A program made the position numbers and the translations under genes. The notes under the pieces are model-generated. The model saw only the letters and a program-made list of their open reading frames with translations, did not search any database and was not told the origin of the DNA. This document shows, one piece after another, positions 21,269 to 32,777 of a stretch of DNA of 64,000 nt. This DNA comes from Trichoderma breve (Eukaryota; Ascomycota; Sordariomycetes; Hypocreales; Hypocreaceae). The stretch's first letter is position 1. Every line of letters begins with the position of its first letter. Location: positions 992,001 to 1,056,000 of the forward strand of contig NC_079234.1 in NCBI RefSeq assembly GCF_028502605.1, in the 5' to 3' direction.

Positions 21269-22581
21269 TGGAAGGGGAATTGATTCAAACAGCTAATCAG
21301 TAAATGAATTCAGAAGAGCCGAGAGGACGGACTATGCGTATCGGGGAAATGAGCTTGCACAACTGGGGAAGAGCCTCTTTGCATGGATTGAGCGCATTCA
21401 GTGAGCTATACGGTGGTGGCACGTATTCTACATGAATATACGGCATCGAGTAGAGAATTTACGCACTCGGAAGCTTGAAAAGGAGGAAGGTACTGTGTGG
21501 GCTAGCCCTGGAGAGAGTAATGAGCGTATCGAAGCTCAAACGTATATGGGGCTAAATCGCTACTGACAATACGTAATCACCTTGCACCCTTAACCTTTGG
21601 ACGACCCATGGCTACTACAGTAGGTAGTTTGCTAGATACTGGAATCGAGATACGGAGTATGGAGTACTAGCGGTCCAAAATGTTGGGTGGCTTAGCCAGA
21701 TACGTAATGAAGCCCCTGACATTCTGAATGATAGTGGTCCGTATAGGCAGGCATTGGCGACGTCGAAATACGCGTATTCGACGTATTGGCGTATTGGTTA
21801 TTCCGAAGTGCCGATTTTCTAGTTCCATGACAGCTACTACTCCGTTATGGGGACAATAATCAGCTGCGGTTCTTCTATTGAGGATATGACTTGCCCCACA
21901 AACTTGCATCAGACTTTTAGCGGTAACTCTAGATGTTGTCGTAATCTCTTTGGTGTTGGGCTTGGTATTGGTGACTAGGCTGGCTCGGACTGACACCTCA
22001 TCAAAGCCGCTCGCAGGGGCTTCGCGGATAGTGTGAGCCCTCTCCCACAGTTTGCGCACAAATTTGCCCCGGTGCCAACGGAGGAGGAGAGTGTGTAAGT
22101 TCCCTTTTGCTTGGCCGATGCCGTTAGATACATCAGTCATAAATGAGAAAGTTAAATTTTAGAAGAGCTGGTAGCGTTTGCATTCGGTTTATTTGCTAGC
22201 CGAATAAAGCTCAGACGGTTACAGGCAGGGCGTAGCCGAAATCTCTATTTGAGTACGACTCTGCTGCAGACATTGTTCCAATGGTATGCTTATTGATGTA
22301 GAGAATGAATCAGCCATAACTTCACCAAAGAAATGATTTCACGAGGAATTAGTGTAAAGCATGTAAAGCGTCGTATAAAGGTATATTGGACTATAAATGC
22401 TTCGTACCATAGCGGTTTATACTATAGATGCTTAAAACAGCTACCGTCTACTCATAAATTCCTTGAAATGTGATGCGACATTTCTTCTTCTTCCCCATCT
22501 AAGCCGGCTCAACCCCGATCATATAAGAGGGGGAAAACAGTACTAAAGAAATCTGGTACACCCGAGCCTATAGCTACAAAT
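21269..22581. other. Intergenic; a 157-codon minus-strand frame of doubtful status
   Basis: From an ATG at 22140 to 21667 the minus strand is open for 157 codons. The product is basic, with no recognisable domain, no signal peptide and no intron signals, and is probably chance. The stretch should contain the promoter of the Zn2Cys6 gene (ATG at 21268). Confidence 0.4.
21762..21782. repeat. Near-perfect palindrome around TACGCGTA
   Basis: A 21-base sequence centred on ACGCGT reads the same on both strands except for one extra A. Half sites GAATACGCG also occur in the tandem repeat at 23985-24078, on the other side of the RTA1 gene. Confidence 0.5.
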
Positions 22582-23657
22582 TTAATGATCGTTTAAACTT
22601 TGTAAGTTAGACTCATCCGCCCAATATCTTGCAGACTTGGAATCTTTGCGATAGTTGTAAAGCTGAAAGCCGCTGGTGAATGGTTCCTGTCCTTTTAGAA
22701 GCATTCCGATTTCTCCGGGGTGCTTCCACAGTAGCCAAACAACCACGATAAACATAGGAAGACTGTCTAAAACATAGAGAAATACTTCGCTCGCCATCAA
22801 ATATCCGGAATTTCCCTGAGCATATTCCACGACGCGATATAGAGATCTGATCATGATCAAGGCGCTGACAAAGTAGAGCGTATGGAGGTAGTTTTGCCAG
22901 CGAATTCCCGGCTTCAGAGAAGATGCAGTCGGGACTAGTATCATACGCCGGTGGAAGGTTGCAGCAACGATGACGAAAAAGATGAACCACAAGAGCTGCA
23001 ATACAAGCCCAGCGATGATTATGCCGTTCCCGATATTGGTCATGGATTGGTTGTCTCGGCTCCCAGCCATGAGACCACCACCTGAATCTCAGTTAGATAA
23101 CATTGTGTAAGACGCACAAACCTTTGAGGAGGATGCAAAGAAGGACTCACCTCCAGACTGAAAGAGAAAACACAAAAGATCACCAATGACGAAGGTTTTC
23201 GTAAGCCAGCGCTGCTTGATGATAGAATGTATCTCGCCATCTGTCAACAGTATGATTCTTCCTAGAATCATGTATATAGAGGCCGCAAACAACGGAGGGC
23301 CCAACAGGATATACATGTTCTGGATGATGTATGGCATCAGTTTCCAGCAGCCTGGCTCTTGGCTCGCGGAAGCAGCTCGAGCGGTGTAGCCAATGAATTC
23401 GACTGACGGGAGAGTTAGCAATTATAAGGGTTCGCTGGGTTTTTTTTCCCTCTTGGTTTTGCAAGACTAGACATACACAAGCAGCCAAACACCAGAGCTG
23501 ACAGGAACCAGGTCTTTGTTTTGAACATTTGAAACAGATGCAAGCCTGTTGCGACTAAAAATAAAAGGCAGAATATAACAGCAGCCGCTACCGATGGCAC
23601 ATATCTGTAGAACGACCACGTTGCATGCAACCAGTCGGGGTTACAGACGATAGCCAT
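22582..23657 (-). CDS. RTA1-family membrane protein
   Basis: Three exons, reading leftward: 23657-23477, 23402-23151, 23081-22582, coding for 310 residues; introns of 74 and 69 bp keep frame. The protein shows seven hydrophobic segments, and the RTA1 signature: EFIGYTARA just after the first intron, then PYIIQNMYILLGPPLFAASIY, and GDLLCFLFQSGGGG spanning the second intron. The C-terminus is short and hydrophilic (RYWADESNLQSLNDH). RTA1-like proteins sit in the plasma membrane or other membranes and are linked to lipid (sphingoid base) export and tolerance to toxic compounds such as 7-aminocholesterol; the transported substrate here is unknown. It is the third gene in a same-strand run with the Zn2Cys6 factor and GH127. 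Confidence 0.92.
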
Positions 23658-25066
23658 TTTGAAGGCGGAAACGACGTATGAGATTGGTGGATGGATTTGG
23701 ATCAGGAGATTGGACGATTGAGAACAATAGAATGCAGAAGATCACGGGTGTGCTGAAAGTTGGGAGAGTTGGTTTATATCTAATTTGAGTCTTATTTCTC
23801 CATGCTCCATCATGGCCCAAAGCGCGACAAAGTGTACACGGCAACTATCCCCAAGACAAACACGGATTATCCCAAATACAGACGCGGCAAGGTGATTACT
23901 CGCTTAACAATCGCCATTTATGCCCTGTGGCATAGGCTATGTGTGAAACAGCGCGTACAGATGAGTCGACCCAAGTTCGGGGCTGAAATACGTGGGAGAA
24001 AGATCGCATACGCGGAAGAAGGATCGAATACGCGGAAGAAAGATCGAATACGTGGAAGAAAGGCTGAATCCGCGGGATAGTAACTCGCCTGTGGTGTGGG
24101 TTTACATGAGCCAAGGACGCGGTTGTCCTTCTAAATATGGTTAAGTCGTCTGTGTTTAGTAGCTTCTGGTTGGAAGTTGTTTGTTTGATATAGGTTTCTA
24201 AGCGACTGTATTAACATCATAGATATGAGACCTTATGCGCCAAAAATGCGTGGGAAATAGCTGAGTTCCAGAGTTGACTCATCCATTGTTATCACTGACT
24301 GTGGCAATGTGGAATGATGAAAGCTTTTACTCTGATGGAGTGATTATTGACTTGGGTTTCGTTTTTATTCGATTTGTTAATACACTTCATTGATCTTATA
24401 ATATAATGATAGCTCTTGTATCCGATTAAGCCGAAAGTTATTTTGATCTTAGATATTCAGTCATTAGCGCAATAGTCAAACTAGATGTTTGGTATCTTAT
24501 CACTAAGCTACAAGACTCAATTGACCCGACTTATCTTCTCTGCGAACATAACGTAAACTCAAGTTTTTCTCATTTACTAATTCTGAAGCCTACCCCATAT
24601 TACCGGTGCATAGATTGGAACGCTGCAATAATAAAACAAATAAACGAATAATCTAGCATTTATGGTTTAAACGGATGTATTATAAGCTGTGGAGGTGCTT
24701 TTTAGGGAAAAGAAAGGATAAAGAGCCTGTTCTTTAGGCCTAGAATTAAATATACAACTATCGAGAGACTGGCATGCAGGGTATGAGTATAAAGAAACCA
24801 TCATCATCAAAGGCAGGCGGCGGGTCCATGACATCACGTGAACTCAATGCCAGTGTCATAATTATATCTACACTGTGGACTGTTGCCAAATTCCTATGGC
24901 TGAAATCCAGCTGACCTGAAGCTAGCAGCCGTCTCAGGGTACATAAAACCCAAATCCTTGGATCATCTTGTCAGAGTCATCACTTCCATTTAGCAGTATC
25001 ACATCGATAGCAGAGCAGTGGCAATTTTGATATCACGACAACAAGACCAACGCTTAACCTGCATTC
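23658..25066. other. Intergenic, contains a short tandem repeat
   Basis: Shared 5' region of the divergent RTA1 and EEP genes. A degenerate 20-bp tandem repeat lies at 23985-24078 and is listed separately. The rest is AT-rich with no supported gene. Confidence 0.5.
23985..24078 (+). repeat. Degenerate 20-bp tandem repeat, about 4.5 copies
   Basis: The unit GAATACGCGGAAGAAAGATC is repeated four and a half times with a few substitutions per copy. The phase is 20 bases throughout. It lies 0.33-0.42 kb upstream of the RTA1 start codon. Confidence 0.8.
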
Positions 25067-26467
25067 ATGAGTATGTATGGCCCATTTACAACCCGAGGCT
25101 TTTGCCTTTCTATGAATAGGACTGTTTTGGTACTATATCTAGGTCAACGATACCATAGATATAGGAGTTCGTTTGATAGAAATGGAGGTTTAAATCAGCG
25201 CTGGAAGTCAGGGTTCCAAAGAAAACCACAAAGCACGAATCTAATTAGACCTTACCACACTTCTCAGTACCCATCACGGGAATCTCGCCTAATGGCTCTC
25301 GAACTCAAGCGTCGAGGCGATTTCCGCAACGTCGACGACCTCTCTGACTTTGAATTCAACGATTTATATCTCGACGCCATATCAGGGTCCCTCGAGTTCA
25401 TGGTCGACACAGCTACTAAGACGTCCATACCACAGTCTCTCATCGACCAACAGACCAGCCCCAACTTCCTCCAACCACAGATATATAACTCCCAATCTGC
25501 ATCCTGGGCACCTTTTAGCAATGAAGCCAGAACACTTAGACGGGGAGATATCCTTAAAATTGCATCCTGGAACTTGTTTTTCTCGGCTCCCGCCGCCGCC
25601 GCTCGTGCCTCCACCGCCATCGCCTATTTGCGGACCATGTTTGGCCAAGAACCTCATAACCTCGTGGTAATGTTCCAAGAACTCCGCCAAGAATCACTAG
25701 AAGTCATCCTGGAGGACAAGTGGACTCAACAAAACTTTGTCCTCTCCGATACGGAGCCACCATACTTCGATTGTGCAGACAATAAATCCTTTGACGAGAA
25801 ACCCAACTGCATACCCAGTCGATATTTTACTCTCATGATGATTTCGCGGAATTTGCCAATATCAAACTGCTTCCGTCTCCCCTTCGTCTCTGAAATGGAG
25901 AGAGATGCTCTTGTGGTTGAAATTCCCGTGTCCGAGGACCATGGCCCCGAAGCATCAAAACGGTCACTTCGCCTGTGCACAACACACCTTGAATCACTCT
26001 ACACAGGAAAAGAGCTCCGTTTTCGCCAACTCGTCCAAGTATCAGCACTACTGAAAAGCGACTCGCCTCAGGGGCAGAGATTCTATGGCGGGCTGGTTGG
26101 CGGCGACATGAATTCGGTTGATCCGTCCGAGCACAACACTCACCGAGCACCTGAGGTAAACCTGAAGGACGTTTGGGAGGATGAGCCAGCGCGGACACCG
26201 CCGGCCCTAAAGCCCTTCCAGAAAGATATCACATATGGCAAAGCCAGAGGAAATACGTGGGGCTACCAATCCGACAGAGCTAAAACCCGAAAACGGTTGG
26301 ACAAGTTTCTCTACACAGGGTCTATTGAGACGTTTGCGTTGAGTGAAGCTCAGGACATCACTGGAAAATTGGGTCGCTTTGGAATAGGGCTGAAAACCAA
26401 AGCCGGTTTGGATGATGTTTGGGTCAGCGATCACTTTGGGATTACTGTTGGTATTAAGGTTATCTGA
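25067..26467 (+). CDS. Endonuclease/exonuclease/phosphatase (EEP) fold protein, TDP2-like
   Basis: A single-exon gene of 466 residues. The EEP fold runs from about residue 163 to the end with its metal and catalytic motifs in order: ASWN (Asn169), FQE (Glu205), TTHLES (306-311), GGDMNS (Asp347, Asn349), GNTWGY and SDHFG (Asp455, His456). The order and spacing resemble tyrosyl-DNA phosphodiesterase 2 and related Mg-dependent phosphodiesterases rather than DNase I or inositol phosphatases. The first 75 residues are rich in Arg, Ser and Tyr, poor in acidic residues and end in RPYHTS, which could be a mitochondrial targeting segment; this is inference. Members hydrolyse phosphodiester bonds, for example in DNA-protein adduct removal. 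The substrate here is unknown. The start is the first ATG; MNRTVL at codon 16-21 is an alternative. Confidence 0.85.
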   Translation: MSMYGPFTTRGFCLSMNRTVLVLYLGQRYHRYRSSFDRNGGLNQRWKSGFQRKPQSTNLIRPYHTSQYPSRESRLMALELKRRGDFRNVDDLSDFEFNDLYLDAISGSLEFMVDTATKTSIPQSLIDQQTSPNFLQPQIYNSQSASWAPFSNEARTLRRGDILKIASWNLFFSAPAAAARASTAIAYLRTMFGQEPHNLVVMFQELRQESLEVILEDKWTQQNFVLSDTEPPYFDCADNKSFDEKPNCIPSRYFTLMMISRNLPISNCFRLPFVSEMERDALVVEIPVSEDHGPEASKRSLRLCTTHLESLYTGKELRFRQLVQVSALLKSDSPQGQRFYGGLVGGDMNSVDPSEHNTHRAPEVNLKDVWEDEPARTPPALKPFQKDITYGKARGNTWGYQSDRAKTRKRLDKFLYTGSIETFALSEAQDITGKLGRFGIGLKTKAGLDDVWVSDHFGITVGIKVI

Positions 26468-27058
26468 GGGCTTGAACTCTGACAGATAAGTTCACTGGCA
26501 CTCGCTAATCATTCCTTGCCCATCGAATTCAACCAAGATTCATATAAACCAAAAAGCACTGTATACCTAGCGTCTCCTAAAGACAATTAAATCCCTTACT
26601 CTCTTACCCCATCCACGAATAGTTCCTCCTCTCCACTCGCAACATTGGATGGCTCATTACGACCATAGCAAAGCTCATTCACGATATTCAACTTCTCGCC
26701 CTCGATGGCGGTAGTGTTCGTGGCCGTCAAGCAGACCCTAGTAGACAGCGGTCACAGCAAGGACGTCCTGTGGTGTGTTTCCCTACACTTCCACTCGTAT
26801 TATGAGCGCAGTCGGAGCTCTACGGCTAAAGTTTGCTTCCTTCCTAATGTAGGAATCTGTAGCAATCCATCATAACGGATACTTGTGACACAAAAGATTA
26901 CCATAACCGCAATTGTAGCAATCTTACACCATACCTGATAAAGGGAGTTAATAAGGGGTACAATTTGTGATTTTGCTGAAGTGCTGTCTAATATAATAAG
27001 CAGGAATTGGAGCAAACCAGTCAATGATACATAATAAGAATTATCATTTACCAACCTC
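26468..27058. other. Convergent 3' flanks
   Basis: Between the ends of the EEP gene and the NOD-like receptor. A minus-strand open frame here (26800-27216) overlaps the receptor's last codons out of frame and has no protein likeness. It is taken as 3' untranslated sequence. Confidence 0.5.
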
Positions 27059-30000
27059 CTATACAATTCTATTCCCATGTACTTTCCAAAATGCCTCCCA
27101 CCTCTGCACAGCACCTTCGCCATGCTCCTGTCGAATTTGCCCAAGCCAGGCCTCATCTCCATTCTCAATAAACTGGCAGCTTTGCTCTCTTCCCTTTTCG
27201 AGCAAGATATCCACAATATCCCAGTGACCTCTGATAACTGCTGCGTTCAAAGCATTTCTATACTTACCCCCCCATATGCTTATCTGTGCTCCCCTTTCTA
27301 ATAGCATGCGAACCGACCTCGTCTGACCAGAATATGCCGCTGCTTGCAAAGCTGTGCCAAAAATTCCGCCCTGGGCATTAACATCAATACTTTGACAACT
27401 GTTGGCAGTGAGGAGAGTCATTGCCCCGTGGGCTAAAGAATCAAGATTAGTATATGCAGGAGGTGCGCGATAATCATCTAGAACTTGTGGTTCCACTGCG
27501 CATGCTGCTTGGAGTGGAAGACCATATTTGCCACCTGCAAGGTTGACATCAGCTCCCAGGTCGAGCAGGAGCTGAATCTTGCTCGCCCATGTTGTTTGTA
27601 AGGAATCAATATTCCAGTTGTTGGCTCTACCGTATGCCATATACCAGTGCTGCGATAATACAGCATGCAGAGCCGTGGCGTATGGGTAGGTCTCTGGGAG
27701 CACATGATTGACTATTGCACCGTGTTCGTGTAGCAGCCGTAGTAGCTGGAAGTTATCCACATTGTCACAGGCATTTTGAGCAGCAGCATGCCATGCACTC
27801 CCGTATTTTCCACCCAGAAAATGAATATTCGCACCGCGTTCCAGTAATAGACGTACTGTATCGAAACCACCACTGCTGGTTGCACAAGCCGCCTGTAGTG
27901 CAGTTCCATATTCACCACCTTCAAGATTCACCTCAGCGCCATGGTCCAGCAAAAATTGTACAATAGCAACACGCTTTGTAGTATCATTGGGGGTCCCCTT
28001 TCCGCAAAAGCACGCTGCTTGCAACGCCGTGCCGTATTTCCCACCTTGTGCGTTGATGTCGACGCCGCAGTCAAGCAAGAGCTTCAATATTTGAACGTCA
28101 GGTACCCTCCGAGGATGTCCACACGCCGCTTGCAATATGGAATCAAACACACCACATCTGCTGTGGACATCAGCTCCATGATCAAGCAACAGCTCGACGA
28201 GAGGTAAATCCCTCTCATAGCAAGCAGTATGAAGAACACTTCCACATTCCCCTACTTGAGCCCAGGTGCTTATATCAGCGCCATTTTCCAAGAGTAACTC
28301 CATCGCGGATTGGCCGAAGAAAACCTCGTCTGCTTGAAACAAATTTCCATACTTTTCTCTGAAAATATTCACATCTGCCCCTCTTTCGATAAGAAATAAG
28401 GCTATTGGAGTCATGTATCCGTAATCTATAAAGAGATTGTTCGTACATGCCCGGTACAAAGGGGTACCAGATGTCTCAGTTGAGGCATTCGGGTCCGCGC
28501 CAAGATCAAGTAGACGTTTCATCCGCTCCAGGACACGGTCTAATGGTCTTCTCTTATGCACAAGCATATTTAGTGACATCAATCCGTGAAGGGGATACCC
28601 CAATTTTCCAGGGAGATTGACGTCTGCGCCCTTGTCGAGCAACAAGTCAAATTCATCCCAGTATCCGCGGCTTGCTGCTTCATAAAGCGCAGATGCATTA
28701 CAGTCAACGATATTGACATCAGCTCCATTTTCAATCAGATATTGAAAGCAATCAGAATGCAACACGGCCGATGAAAGGATGCATTTTGTCGTATCTGGCG
28801 TGTAATTTATTTTAGCCCCGCGGCTTAGCAAGAGCTCCAACGTACCAAGCTGACCATTTCGTCCTGCAAGTTGTAAAGGTGTCGATAGTCTTAACGTCCG
28901 ATCCCAATCGCTAATACTTGAACCTTCTGCTTCGATATCAGCCCCCTTATCTAGGAGGAGGTTCACGATAGCAAGATGCCCTTTGGATGCTGCGGCTAAT
29001 AGCGCATTACCGAATGGCTTCCCTTTTGCGTTTACGTTGGCACCCTCGTGTAGTAGCTTCTCCACGATTGCTTTATTTCCCCCAAGTGCTGCATCTTGGA
29101 GTGCCAAGTCCAGATCTTCTTGCGTTCGATACCGGTTTGCACCAGAGTCTTTCGGAAGGAGCAAATTTGTCAACTGAAAACACCCCCGCCGGGCGACGTA
29201 GAAATGCGGTCGTTGCAGCATCCGTTCAACATCGGTCGATCCATATCTTATCTCTACCAACCAGACTGCAGAAAGCATCTTTTGTAAACTATGGCTTCGA
29301 GCTGATAATGCATTCAGGGCATTTTCAGTCATTGTTGTAGGCCAAAAAACATAAGGTATCTTTTCTAAATGCATCGGCCACTGGTCACTTGCGTAGTCGC
29401 GTAATCTCCAGTGATGTTTTGAACTAGCGTGGTCGAAATGTGAAGAACTGAGTAACTTGTGGTAAGCTATGCACGAACGTGCAATCCAAAGGTGGGCGTC
29501 GATATCTGTGAATGAAAAATCTGACATAAACCCTTCGCGCATTCGATCAGATGTTAAATATTCTTTGATAGAAAAGTGCGCTAGGCGAACTTTCACCTCT
29601 CCTGGCGAATAAGAGTAGTCATGATAAAAGGCGTCTTTTTCCTGGTTATAACCTCGTTGATCATCAGGCTTGACCTTGTATGTGATAACGAGTCCTGAAA
29701 GGTATTTCAGGACGTCGTCAGAAGAAAACAGCTGATCTTCAACTGTCAGAACAGCATCACAATCTGGACGTAAAATAAAGATGTCTGCAAGCATATCAAG
29801 GGTTAAGATTTCGTTTGAAAAGCAGAGCCACTTCAACAGACTTATAACTTCCTGGCGAAAATTGGAGTGTATGTTCTGAAACATTCGGTTATATGTCTCA
29901 TCAAGGCCGGTAGGGAGATTCTGCAGGGCCTCGTTAACTCTGAACATCGAATTTAATCCCCGTAGTGCTTCGAACTGATAACGGACGTATTGGAACCTGA

Positions 30001-32060
30001 AATTATGTTACTCAAAGTGCAAGGTGTAGTTTTGAATGAGAACTCATTGGATGACTCACATGCCATCCGACTTTTCTATGAGAACTTTTCTTGCTTGAAC
30101 CTTAACTTTCTCCGGCCAAGACTTATATTCTTCATCTGACGAGAGAGTAGAATCCACGTATCTTCCAATATCATGGTCAATCATATTTCGTTGAGACTGT
30201 AGATCAAGTTCGATTCTTGTGGGCGCAGAGAGCGCAGGTGATAGTCCGGTCCGAATATCTGGCTCGTTGCGGCTTGTGCACAGTATATGGAGATTATCCG
30301 GCGCATTCGTTAAAATGCTGCGTAGGGACTTCAGTAACTTTTTTCGATGTCCACCGAGTTTGGCGCATTCATCCAGCCCATCGATAATAATGTAAACAGC
30401 CGAAAATCCGTACACACTTGATAGCAGTACTTCTTCAAGTCTTTCAGTGTCCGGTTGGCCACCTTTGGTCTTAAATTCGCCTAGTTTCTGGGCTGCTTCT
30501 GGTATATCTGGTCGACAGCAACATATTTGCTTGATGAGTGATGATAGCATTGTATTCACGTTATGCTCTTTTGAAAGAGTAAAACTGAAGTAAAAGTAAG
30601 CCACGGCAACAGTTGGACTTTGAATGCGTCGAGTCTCCAAGTATTTAATGACCGTTGAACTTAAAACCGATTTCCCACAACCGGCTATGCTTGTCAGGGG
30701 GAGAGCTTTGAAGAGTGAAATTTCAGATATACCTTTACCATGAATCCATAGAAAAGAACCAGAGCTATCTTTCCACGCTCTGAACTTTGGGCTCTCCTGC
30801 AGTAACCATTCACCCGTGCCATTCTCGTGCATATCGCGGTTAGTATTGTAAAATAATGTTGGATCCGCATTGGATAGCCAGCTCAGTAGGTCTTGGCGAC
30901 CTCTTTGTTCATTGGCATCTTGTATGACTTTCTGGAGGCTAGAAATGGAGATATTGGTTGTTCCCCAATTCTGCATTATTTCCTCATGTCGACCTTTGGC
31001 AGTAACACATTCCTCGTCATATTGCATATCGCGCCAAATCTCACTGACTTCAATGAATACTTGGTTTTTCTCACGCACCTTGTCCATGAGAGCATCCCAA
31101 TCATTCCACTTAATGATATCAAGACCAAGACGAAATGCTCCATTATTAGCATAATAGCAATAACTTGTCATCTGAAAGCGTAAAATTTCTCTGTACAGCG
31201 CTTCCAAAACTTTCTTGTAATCATCGTGAAGTAATTCAAAACCGCCGATTGAGCCACGAGACTTATAACGCCGATGATACAGCTCTTCCCGCATACGACT
31301 CTGCACGATGAGCGAAGAAATGCTCTCCAAGCCTTTTAAAAGAGATGCTGCTTGTGTGCTTGGGCGAAGGAAAAGCTACATGATCAGTTTTATCGCCTCT
31401 GTTTTGCATGTGTATAGAGATACTCACAGGCAATAGTAAGCTTACACCAGCCCATGCAATTGATGCATACATATTAGTTCTTAGAGATGCGGTGATGTAG
31501 TCGTTTGCGTGACTAATGATGGCTAGGATAGGTGGCAAGAGATCCCTCATGTGGATCTCTGCGCCGCCAAACTTGAGTTTCCAAGCGGTTTGAGTAACTT
31601 CATCCATCTTCTTCCTCAATATGATGTCCATCTGCTCTCGCACATTTTCCTTAACACCCAATGGCAGTATTAAGGCGGTAGACACATTGCCTTGAAGTTT
31701 CCTCTCATAGTCTTCGACAAGCGTGGAATCCTCCATTTTAAGCCTCTCATATGCTAAGCTCCATAGTTCTTTGATAGGAACATGTATGAGATTACCCTCA
31801 GATCTTGATACTGGGGATCTTGGCAGGCTTGACGAACTTTGAGCTGGTTCGAGTGATGTGACATTTGACGATATGGGCGATGGGATCGCATGGGAACTGC
31901 TGTTATTGATGAGCGCTACCACGGGCATTGCTTCAGCACCATCTCGACTGGCCTCTCCACTTTCATTATTGTATTTCTTTTTTTTGCTCCTGAATACTCG
32001 TTTGACCTTCCCCTCCAACCTTTGTTTTAAATCTGCTGATGTGGACCTACTTGCCATCAT
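27059..32060 (-). CDS. NOD-like receptor: NWD - NACHT - ankyrin repeats
   Basis: Four exons, reading leftward: 32060-31428, 31375-30733, 30684-30060, 29996-27059, together 1612 residues with all junctions in frame. The first 75 residues are a basic, Ser-rich tail. An NWD-type N-terminal domain (IKELWSLAYERLK, then SLLLPLFLRPSTQAASL across intron 1) follows to about residue 320. The NACHT module has a Walker A loop GKAGCGKS at about residue 423, split by a 48-bp intron, and Walker B VYIIIDGLDEC. After a winged-helix-like region, about 17 ankyrin repeats fill roughly residues 900-1590, many with the phrase KYGTALQAAC and GADVN. STAND proteins of this design act as ATP-dependent switches that oligomerise after ligand sensing and set off incompatibility or immune-like cell death. 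The ankyrin array would be the sensor. No separate executioner domain is recognised at the N-terminus. Confidence 0.93.
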
Positions 32061-32777
32061 AAAAAGCGCCGCACAAAATTTGATGATTCAGTAGACGTAA
32101 AACGCTGATGCAGAAATTATAAAATGAATAAGTTTGAGGCTCGATGCGCGAGATTAATTTCATCATACAGGTGTCCTAGATGCCTAACATCAAATGTAGG
32201 GCTGACCGAACTGCAAGGTTGCCTAAGGCAGCAACAGGGGTGATCCATGTAACCTCTCAAGGCTATGAAGTGCATATGAGCATGTACTTCCAAGGTTATC
32301 AATTCCCGATAATATTGAGTGTACATTAGTGATTTCAATGCGACGGCCAATAGCCCTTGTAGTCCTACCAATGGAGACAGGGCAGGCAAGAATAAAAGCT
32401 TTCGCCCGCGAAGACCACGTTGCGATACGACATGGGTTTAGCTGATGATACCAGTTACAGACGATGCTCAACCAATATGGGGGAAATAGCTCCATTGCGT
32501 GGCCATGCCAAATTACATATCCGTATTGATTAGTCTTCTGTTGAATGTCTGGCCTGCTACAGATAATTACTCTCATGTCAACTCGCAGTTCGGAGGCAGC
32601 TGCAGAACACAAATAATTCGTGTGAGTCCTTCAGACTATTACACAAAGGTGAATCGTGGAACCGCCTATTGTGATTCATGGCCACTTTTATAGAGACAAG
32701 TATAACTAATTGAGTTCCACGGAGTACAGAAATAAATAGCAGCTGCGCCATGTAATTGTCGCTTCGAATGCATGAGA
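32061..32777. other. Intergenic, no gene recognised
   Basis: Lies between the receptor's 5' end and the 3' end of the next minus-strand gene. It must hold the receptor's promoter, but no TATA box or repeat stands out. Confidence 0.5.

Noticed and set aside
21667..22140. Minus-strand open frame of 157 codons with an ATG
   Set aside because: Basic, no domain likeness, and no supporting features; listed only as doubtful within the intergenic entry.
26800..27216. Minus-strand frame overlapping the end of the NOD-like receptor
   Set aside because: Out of frame with the ankyrin exon and without family resemblance.
28983..29340. Plus-strand frames antisense to the ankyrin repeats
   Set aside because: Mirror of the repeat codons; no independent evidence.
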